Below are positions 6,859 to 11,263 of a DNA stretch of 11,263 nt, piece after piece; positions within the stretch are counted from its first letter, which is position 1; every line of letters begins with the position of its first letter. The DNA comes from Propionibacteriaceae bacterium (lineage in GTDB: Bacteria > Actinomycetota > Actinomycetes > Propionibacteriales > Propionibacteriaceae). The position numbers and the translations under genes are program-made. Below the pieces are notes generated by a model that worked only from the letters and a program-made list of their open reading frames with translations, did not search any database and was not told the DNA's origin. The stretch covers positions 1 to 11,263 of the forward strand of contig JAICEV010000076.1 of the NCBI GenBank assembly GCA_025923975.1, read 5' to 3'.

Positions 6859-8112
6859 CTAGCGCAGTCCACCGGGGGTGGCGCCACCCTCGAGGTCTAG
6901 TGCGCCTGAGGCCAACTGGTGATCTTGCCGACGCACCCGATCGAGGTACTCGCGAGACTTGACGACTTCGGTCTCTAAAGTGCCGATGGTGGCTGCCATG
7001 GTGTCTAGCGCTTGAAGCTTGAAGTTGTCGATGGAATCCATTGTGGCGTAGATGTTCTGGAACGCGGCTTGCAGCTGAGGGAGTCCGATCGTCGCGGAAG
7101 CCGCCTGCTGCTGGATTTGTGCGGAGTTGTCCCGCATCATCTCCGAGGTGCGCTGGATCAGGTCCGACGTCGTGGTGTTCAAGGCCGTGATCTGATCGAG
7201 AACCAATCTCTGATTTCCAAGCGCCTGTGCCACGATCACCGCCGTGCGGAGGGCAGAGATTGTGGTGGTGGAAGCCCGGTCGACACCTTTGATCAACTCG
7301 ATGTTGTTCTTGATGATGATGTCGATGGCCAGATAGCTCTGGATGGAAACCGCGAGCTGGGTCAGTAGATCCTGGTGCTTCTGACGGACGTAGAACAATA
7401 CGTCCTGGCTCAGCGCCTTCGCACGCTCGGGGTCGGAGATCTCCAGCTGTGCGATGGTTGCGGCGAGCCGTGAGTCGAGCCGCTCGGCGACGTAGATGTA
7501 AGCGTTCAGGCGCCCCATGGTTCCCCAGAGGTTCTGCTTCTCAAGGTTCAGGGCGACGTTGTCCTTGGTCAGCTCGTCCTGGCCATTGCGTAGCGCATGC
7601 AGGATCCCGTTCAAGTGGCCTTGGGCGGACTCGTAGCGCCGGAAGTAGTCGGTGACCTTGTCGCCGAACGGGATTACTCCGAGGAATTTCCGTACTCCAG
7701 TCGCACGGCTGGGATCCAGGTCCTCTACTGTGCGCCGAAGCTCGAGCAGGGTGTTGCCGACCTTGGACCCTTCGGCGATTCCGCCCTCCTTGAGCGCTCG
7801 TACCGGAGTCTGCAGCAGGCGGTTCGAGGTCTCGGCAGCTCGACGAATGTCGGCGTCTCCCATCGCACGAACATTGGCGGCCTGCTGGGCGAACTCAGGT
7901 GAACGTGTCTGAGCGGTCATCAAAGCGCTCAAGAAACTGTCCACCTTGGTGTCGAGCTGCGGGATGGTGGCAGGATCCACCTGCGGAGCCATAGCAGGAG
8001 CCTCAGTGGCCACGACCGGCGGCGGAGCAGCCGGCGCGGTCAGAGTCAGTGGGGCCCCCTCGGGCGGGGTGAGCGGCGCCGGGGCGGCGGCGGACGACGT
8101 AGGCTCGGTCAT
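6859..8112 (-). CDS. telA: TelA/KlaA (YaaN) toxic anion resistance family protein
   Basis: The 417-residue product has a Pro/Ala-rich N-terminus (1-48) followed by a nearly all-helical TelA domain. Family landmarks are GNTLLELRRTVEDLDP (119-134), the dense helical segment YLAIDIIIKNNIELIKGVDRA (about 260-280), and the stretch through VAQALGNQRLVL (294-305). TelA proteins are cytosolic coiled-coil proteins linked to tellurite and other envelope or antibiotic stresses; their biochemistry is unresolved and the resistance label should not be taken literally. No terD/terC genes are present. It is the first gene of the seven-gene unit. The ATG at 8112 has AGGA in an AGAGGAAG tract five bases upstream. 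It is followed by the XpaC-like gene, the classical partner of this family. Confidence 0.93.
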   Translation of the reverse strand: MTEPTSSAAAPAPLTPPEGAPLTLTAPAAPPPVVATEAPAMAPQVDPATIPQLDTKVDSFLSALMTAQTRSPEFAQQAANVRAMGDADIRRAAETSNRLLQTPVRALKEGGIAEGSKVGNTLLELRRTVEDLDPSRATGVRKFLGVIPFGDKVTDYFRRYESAQGHLNGILHALRNGQDELTKDNVALNLEKQNLWGTMGRLNAYIYVAERLDSRLAATIAQLEISDPERAKALSQDVLFYVRQKHQDLLTQLAVSIQSYLAIDIIIKNNIELIKGVDRASTTTISALRTAVIVAQALGNQRLVLDQITALNTTTSDLIQRTSEMMRDNSAQIQQQAASATIGLPQLQAAFQNIYATMDSIDNFKLQALDTMAATIGTLETEVVKSREYLDRVRRQDHQLASGALDLEGGATPGGLR

Positions 8113-8146
8113 CGACTTCCTCTCTGGCGCGGGCGTCGGACGCGTT

Positions 8147-8177
8147 TGGCGTTTCTATCGCAAGTTGCTGGCGTTTC
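8147..8177. repeat. Direct repeat TGGCGTTTC spaced by two helical turns
   Basis: Two exact copies of the 9-mer TGGCGTTTC occur at 8147-8155 and 8169-8177, start-to-start distance 22 bases, 35 to 66 bases upstream of telA. Spacing of about two DNA turns would put both copies on the same helix face, as for a dimeric or tandem-binding regulator. No known regulator motif is recognised. Confidence 0.5.
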
Positions 8178-8192
8178 GGGCTTGACCAGCAA
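8165..8192. repeat. Inverted repeat TTGCTGG/CCAGCAA upstream of telA
   Basis: Perfect 7-base arms TTGCTGG (8165-8171) and CCAGCAA (8186-8192) flank a 14-base centre and partly overlap the second direct-repeat copy. It could be an operator or an RNA hairpin in the telA leader. A chance match is possible at this arm length. Confidence 0.4.
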
Positions 8193-8329
8193 ATCTACTC
8201 GACACCGCTGGCGGCTGCCCGAGCTCGGCGAAGCGGAGCATGCTTCGACGGCTGTGGGGAGACCTATGTTCGAGGCGGCCGTGGTGTGGCGTTCTTGACA
8301 GCTGTGCTGGAAGACGTACGCCTGACCGT

Positions 8330-9565
8330 TCAACTGCGAGTAGTGCGCAGCCCATTCGGTACCGGAGCCCCAGTGACCAGACCCGCGACGGCCGCGGCTG
8401 CCATGGTCTGCTCGAGCAGGGTGAGAGGGGAGACGCCCAGCTCAATCGAGGCCCGTTCAAGATCATCGAACTCAGGCGTCACCTGCCAGATCCTGCCGCC
8501 ACGGTGCGCGACCTTCATCGACAGGCGGCTGTCGGCGACGATCAAATCGACCCAGCCCCGTGGCAGCGCAGTCTTGCGCACGGTGGTTTCCCGGACACCG
8601 ATGGTGCTCGTTAGGGCCAACATCAGGTGGCGAAGATCGGCTGCCTGGTCGGCCCTCGCCATAACGGCGACCGTATGCGCCGGCCGACCCTTCTTCATGA
8701 GGATCGGTATCAGCCAGGCGTCGGCGGCTCCGGCTCTCATCAGGCTGGTGAGCACGCCAGGCCAGAGCCGAGGGTCAAGATCATCGACGTTGGCCTCGAT
8801 CAGCACTGTCGCCTCAGAGAGATCGTCTTCTGGCCGCGTGACTCGTTCACCGATGAGTACCCGAGTCAGGTTGGGGCGACCGGGAGTATCGCGGTCGCCT
8901 GCGCCTGCGCCGGAAGCCTGCAGGGTGAGCATCGGCAGGTCTTCGCACCGCTCAGCGAGCGTAGCGACCAGTGCCATTCCGGTTGGAGTCGTGAGTTCGC
9001 CCGAGCCGCCGGCGAAGATCCTCCAGCCTTCGGCGAGCTCGACGACGGCCGGCACCGGGACGCCCATATCACCGTGGGCGCCTCGGGTTCGGCCGGACCC
9101 GACGGCTATGGCACTTGCGCTGATGCTGTCGATCTCGAGCGAGTGCAGGGCGGCTGAGACTCCAACGATGTCCGCAATCGAGTCGAGTGCGCCGACCTCG
9201 TGGAAGTGGACTTCGTCTGGTGCCACGTGATGGATTCGTCCCTCAACATCGGCTAATCGGCCAAAGGTCGCTAGCGCCCGATCGCGGGTCGATGCTGGGA
9301 GGTCGGCGGCGGCAATGAGATCGCGGACGGTTCGCCACGGCCGTGCCGGCACATCTTGGGCGATCACCTGCACCGAGAGCTGGTTCGCATGCTGCCCGGC
9401 GCGAGTGACTGGTGTTGAGGTGAGCCTCACCGAACCCGAGAGCACCTCGTCGACCGCCTGCTGTATCACCGTCCGATCCGCACCGGCATCGATCAACGCA
9501 CCCAACAGCATGTTGCCCGCAACCCCAGCGGAAGCATCGATCCAGGCATGGAGTCGGCCGCTCAT
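8330..9565 (-). CDS. larC: LarC, nickel-inserting enzyme of NPN cofactor synthesis
   Basis: LarC inserts nickel into pyridinium-3,5-bisthiocarboxylic acid mononucleotide in a CTP-dependent reaction, completing the nickel-pincer cofactor. The 411 residues are in one uninterrupted frame; in Lactobacillus plantarum the gene is split and joined by programmed frameshifting, which is not needed here. Recognisable parts are the N-terminal DASAGVAGNM (10-19), a His-rich site IHHVAPDEVHFHEVGALDS (111-129, H112/H113/H120/H122), and the C-terminal nucleotide-binding part with EANVDDLDPRLWP (257-269), LMKKGRPAH (289-297) and TIGVRETT (321-328). Length is close to the known enzyme. The ATG at 9565 overlaps the larB stop as ATGA. 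It is the last gene of the lar unit. Confidence 0.95.
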   Translation of the reverse strand: MSGRLHAWIDASAGVAGNMLLGALIDAGADRTVIQQAVDEVLSGSVRLTSTPVTRAGQHANQLSVQVIAQDVPARPWRTVRDLIAAADLPASTRDRALATFGRLADVEGRIHHVAPDEVHFHEVGALDSIADIVGVSAALHSLEIDSISASAIAVGSGRTRGAHGDMGVPVPAVVELAEGWRIFAGGSGELTTPTGMALVATLAERCEDLPMLTLQASGAGAGDRDTPGRPNLTRVLIGERVTRPEDDLSEATVLIEANVDDLDPRLWPGVLTSLMRAGAADAWLIPILMKKGRPAHTVAVMARADQAADLRHLMLALTSTIGVRETTVRKTALPRGWVDLIVADSRLSMKVAHRGGRIWQVTPEFDDLERASIELGVSPLTLLEQTMAAAAVAGLVTGAPVPNGLRTTRS

Positions 9566-10236
9566 GGCGCCGCGATTTGCGCCGCCAGGTGACCGGCGCC
9601 ATAGCCGTTGTCGATATTCACTACCGCCACGCCAGGCGCACAGGCGTTGAGCATCGCTAACAGCGCCGCTAGTCCCTCAAAGGCGGCGCCGTATCCCACT
9701 GACGTCGGCAATGCGACCACAGGTGCCTCGATCAGCCCTGCCACCACGCTGGGCAGAGCGCCATCCATCCCGGCAGCGACGATCACCACCCGCGCCCGTC
9801 GCAGCAAATCCAGACGGGTCAGGACCCGATGCAGGCCCGCGACCCCTACGTCAACAACTAGCTCGGTGGATCGTCCAAGATAACGGGCCGTCAGCTGCGC
9901 CTCCTTTGCCATCGGCAGATCCGAGGTACCGGCCGCGAGCACCGCAACGAGCCCGCCGCTCGGGGCCGACGGATCGGCTGGCCAGGCCAGCAGGCCGGCC
10001 TCTTGATCATGAAAAGCGCCAGGAAGTTCCGACAGGATGGCGGCCGCATGCTGCTTGCTCGCCCGAGTGAACAACGTCACGTGAGGTTGATCACGAACAG
10101 CGGCAGCGATCATGGCGACCTGTTCGGGTGTCTTTCCTGCGCAGTAGATCGCCTCTGGATAGCCGCGTCGCTTGGTCCGGTTGTGATCCAGGTCGGCGAA
10201 CGTCTCGAGTGATGCCCCGCGCGCTGATTCAGCCAT
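9562..10236 (-). CDS. larB: LarB, nicotinate adenine dinucleotide carboxylase/hydrolase
   Basis: LarB carboxylates nicotinic acid adenine dinucleotide and cleaves it to pyridinium-3,5-biscarboxylic acid mononucleotide, the first step of NPN cofactor synthesis. The protein is a PurE-like (AIR carboxylase) fold with the motif AAGTSDLPMAKEA (101-113). A conserved cysteine, C199, lies in NACAPGVAVVNIDNGYGAG, the place of the cysteine that forms the transient pyridine adduct in L. plantarum LarB. The family N-terminal motif RTKRRGYPEAIY (20-31) is present. I chose the ATG at 10236 (224 residues), overlapping larE by 8 bases. A start at 10302 would add 22 residues encoded wholly over larE and lacking family features. 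The N-terminal helical region is a little shorter than in the roughly 246-residue L. plantarum protein. Confidence 0.93.
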   Translation of the reverse strand: MAESARGASLETFADLDHNRTKRRGYPEAIYCAGKTPEQVAMIAAAVRDQPHVTLFTRASKQHAAAILSELPGAFHDQEAGLLAWPADPSAPSGGLVAVLAAGTSDLPMAKEAQLTARYLGRSTELVVDVGVAGLHRVLTRLDLLRRARVVIVAAGMDGALPSVVAGLIEAPVVALPTSVGYGAAFEGLAALLAMLNACAPGVAVVNIDNGYGAGHLAAQIAAP

Positions 10237-11101
10237 GATCGGAATTGAGGAGCGGCAGAGTGAAGGCGCCGGACTGAATTCCGGCAAGATCGACCGCGAC
10301 AAATCGGAAGCCCGCGCTTCGCACCGCGTCCAGTACCTCCGTGCGAAGCGGATCGCTCACCACTCGGATGAGATCTCGGGGAGGCAGCTCGATCCGTGCG
10401 ATGTCATCGTGGTGGCGAACTCTCAGCTCAGCGAATCCGAGCTGCCGCAGCGCCGACTCGGCGCGTTCGATCTGGCTGAGCTTTGCCGGCGTAACCACAT
10501 GGTGGTGCGGAATCCGCGACGCCAGGCAAGGCGCGGCAGGCTTGTCAGCCACCTGCAGGCCTAAATCGTGTGCCAGCGTACGGACTGCGAGCTTGGTCAT
10601 GCCGGCATCGGCGAGTGGCCGGAGGACATTGTGGCTCGTGGCGGCCCGGGCACCTGGTCGGTCCGATCGCCGAGCATCGTCGGCGTTTTCTCCGTACGCG
10701 ATGGCGTCCAGCCCGTAACGGTCAGCGATCCCGTCCTCGATGCGGCTGAAAAGTTCGTCCTTGCAGTAGAAGCACCGATCAGGACCATTCGCCTGATACT
10801 CCGGGCGATCACCCTCGTATGTGCTGACCTCGATCAGCCGTACGCCGATCTGGCCTGCGACGGCGTGAGCAGCGCTCCGCTCCTCGGCCGCGAGGCTGGG
10901 GGATACCCCCAGCAGGGCGACGACCTTGTCGGCGCCGATGGCCCGGGCCGCTAAGGCAAGTAAGAGCGAGGAGTCGACGCCACCGGAGAACGCGACTCCG
11001 AGCCGCTGTACATTCTTGAGGCTGGCCGAAACGGCCGCCACCGCGCGTTCCACCGTCCAGCCTTCTCCTGCACGGAGCGTGATCATCTCAGAGATCGTCA
11101 C
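10229..11101 (-). CDS. larE: LarE, ATP-dependent sulfur transferase of NPN cofactor synthesis
   Basis: LarE adenylates the carboxylates of the LarB product and replaces an oxygen with sulfur, twice, giving the bis-thiocarboxylate that LarC metallates. The 290-residue protein is an N-type ATP pyrophosphatase with PP-loop SGGVDSS (39-45). It has the family motif RCFYCKDELF (109-118; C110 and C113) and PCLASR (191-196). C192 in the last motif stands where the L. plantarum enzyme has its sacrificial sulfur-donating cysteine (Cys176). No additional Cys cluster of the kind seen in iron-sulfur LarE variants is visible, so the sacrificial mechanism is more likely; this is inference. The GTG at 11101 is supported by AGGGGA at 11109-11114, 7 bases upstream; an ATG five codons in is the alternative. 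Confidence 0.95.
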   Translation of the reverse strand: MTISEMITLRAGEGWTVERAVAAVSASLKNVQRLGVAFSGGVDSSLLLALAARAIGADKVVALLGVSPSLAAEERSAAHAVAGQIGVRLIEVSTYEGDRPEYQANGPDRCFYCKDELFSRIEDGIADRYGLDAIAYGENADDARRSDRPGARAATSHNVLRPLADAGMTKLAVRTLAHDLGLQVADKPAAPCLASRIPHHHVVTPAKLSQIERAESALRQLGFAELRVRHHDDIARIELPPRDLIRVVSDPLRTEVLDAVRSAGFRFVAVDLAGIQSGAFTLPLLNSDHG

Positions 11102-11108
11102 GGCCGGT

Positions 11109-11114
11109 TCCCCT
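11109..11114 (-). promoter_or_regulatory. Shine-Dalgarno of larE
   Basis: AGGGGA, part of a longer purine tract (11108-11116), lies 7 bases before the GTG at 11101. It decides for the GTG over the internal ATG and marks the first certain gene of the lar unit. Confidence 0.7.
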
Positions 11115-11119
11115 TTCAG

Positions 11120-11263
11120 CTACCCAGGTTCATTCGACACTAATGCGTGCAATCTGAGCAGCTGCTCGCGCATCGCGCGCATGGATCCGCCTACTTCGTC
11201 GTCGCTCGCAGAGGAAAAGCACCTCTGCTCTCTTCTCCTCAGCACGGCGGGCGCGCGATTACC
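11120..11263 (-). CDS. Possible 3' end of a gene preceding larE (partial, uncertain)
   Basis: A minus-strand frame is open from the right edge to a TAG at 11122-11120, 47 codons, ending in MRAMREQLLRLHALVSNEPG, a plausible C-terminal helix. It stops 18 bases before larE, spacing typical of an operon. About two thirds of its third positions are G or C by eye (32 of 47), somewhat low for clear coding in this DNA. The part nearest the edge contains AGG and AGA codons, which are rare in such genomes. It may instead be a leader region with a 20-codon upstream frame starting at 11182. No family can be named. Confidence 0.3.
   Translation of the reverse strand, partial: GNRAPAVLRRREQRCFSSASDDEVGGSMRAMREQLLRLHALVSNEPG
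11208..11228. repeat. Perfect 7-bp stem upstream of larE
   Basis: Arms GCAGAGG (11208-11214) and CCTCTGC (11222-11228) with a 7-base loop form a hairpin about 105 bases before the larE start. There is no T-run on the minus strand after it, so a terminator for minus-strand transcription is unlikely. It could be a leader structure or lie within the partial frame. Confidence 0.4.

Larger units (their letters stand above)
8113..8329 (-). promoter_or_regulatory. Intergenic region before telA: probable operon promoter, no clear terminator
   Basis: This 217-base gap separates the end of larC from telA, both on the minus strand, and is the only sizeable gap within the coding part of the window. I see no convincing -35/-10 pair. 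TAGATT (minus strand, 8192-8197) and GATAGA near 8157-8162 are weak -10 candidates. Repeats near telA suggest regulator binding. No stem with a T-run follows larC; a stem CGAAGC/GCTTCG (8229-8234 with 8242-8247, 7-base loop) lacks a T-tract. Promoter assignment is inferred from gene layout. Confidence 0.4.

Noticed and set aside
8229..8247. Rho-independent terminator after larC
   Set aside because: The stem is only 6 bp and lacks a following T-tract on the minus strand; it also sits about 80 bases after the stop.
8286..9230. Long plus-strand open frame of 314 codons opposite larC
   Set aside because: It lies antisense to the well-supported larC; the translation is Ser/Arg/Ala/Thr-rich with no domain, as expected of an antisense shadow in GC-rich DNA.
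10237..10302. Upstream start for larB
   Set aside because: The extra 22 residues would be encoded entirely over larE and show no LarB features; the ATG at 10236 gives a short, normal overlap.
11181..11263. Divergent plus-strand gene starting at ATG 11181
   Set aside because: 27 open codons to the edge, but no Shine-Dalgarno and no recognisable motif; too short to support.
1..11263. tRNA, rRNA, CRISPR array, insertion sequence or phage attachment site
   Set aside because: No cloverleaf, regular repeat-spacer pattern, transposase or integrase was seen on either strand by eye.

Overview
The window is GC-rich and densely coded. Every recognisable gene lies on the minus strand, with many 4-base stop/start overlaps. 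The gene set (a PknG-type kinase beside a GlnH/GlnX pair, plus TelA) points to a high-GC actinomycete (Actinomycetota). The order or family cannot be fixed from the sequence; a propionibacterial or nocardioid-like lineage is only a guess.

Two minus-strand transcription units are visible, read from high to low coordinates. The upstream unit, larE-larB-larC (about 11101 to 8330), encodes the three enzymes that make the nickel-pincer nucleotide (NPN) cofactor of lactate racemase and its relatives. LarB carboxylates nicotinic acid adenine dinucleotide, LarE adds sulfur, and LarC inserts nickel. No larA-type apo-enzyme lies in the window. A 3' fragment of a possible preceding gene runs off the right edge (11120-11263).

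After a 217-base spacer (8113-8329) with direct and inverted repeats comes a seven-gene unit, transcribed 8112 to 1 and leaving the left edge: telA (toxic-anion-resistance family), an XpaC-like small protein, a CbbX/SpoVK-type AAA+ ATPase, a four-helix membrane protein resembling GlnX, a lipoprotein amino-acid-binding protein resembling GlnH, a coiled-coil protein of unknown function, and pknG (5' two thirds or less, truncated by the window edge). Five of the six junctions are 1-4 base overlaps or gaps of a few tens of bases, and Shine-Dalgarno sequences of the later genes sit inside the earlier ones, so this looks like one operon.

In mycobacteria and corynebacteria GlnH, GlnX and PknG form an amino-acid-sensing relay. 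GlnH binds amino acids outside the membrane, GlnX passes the signal across, and PknG controls 2-oxoglutarate/glutamate metabolism through FHA-domain proteins (GarA/OdhI). The most interesting feature here is the extension of that relay by four further genes: TelA, XpaC-like, AAA+ and a coiled-coil protein. Together they may form an envelope-stress and nutrient-sensing system not covered by the three-gene model. Smaller curiosities are a duplicated zinc ribbon at the PknG N-terminus and a palindromic, repeat-like element inside the linker of the AAA+ gene.
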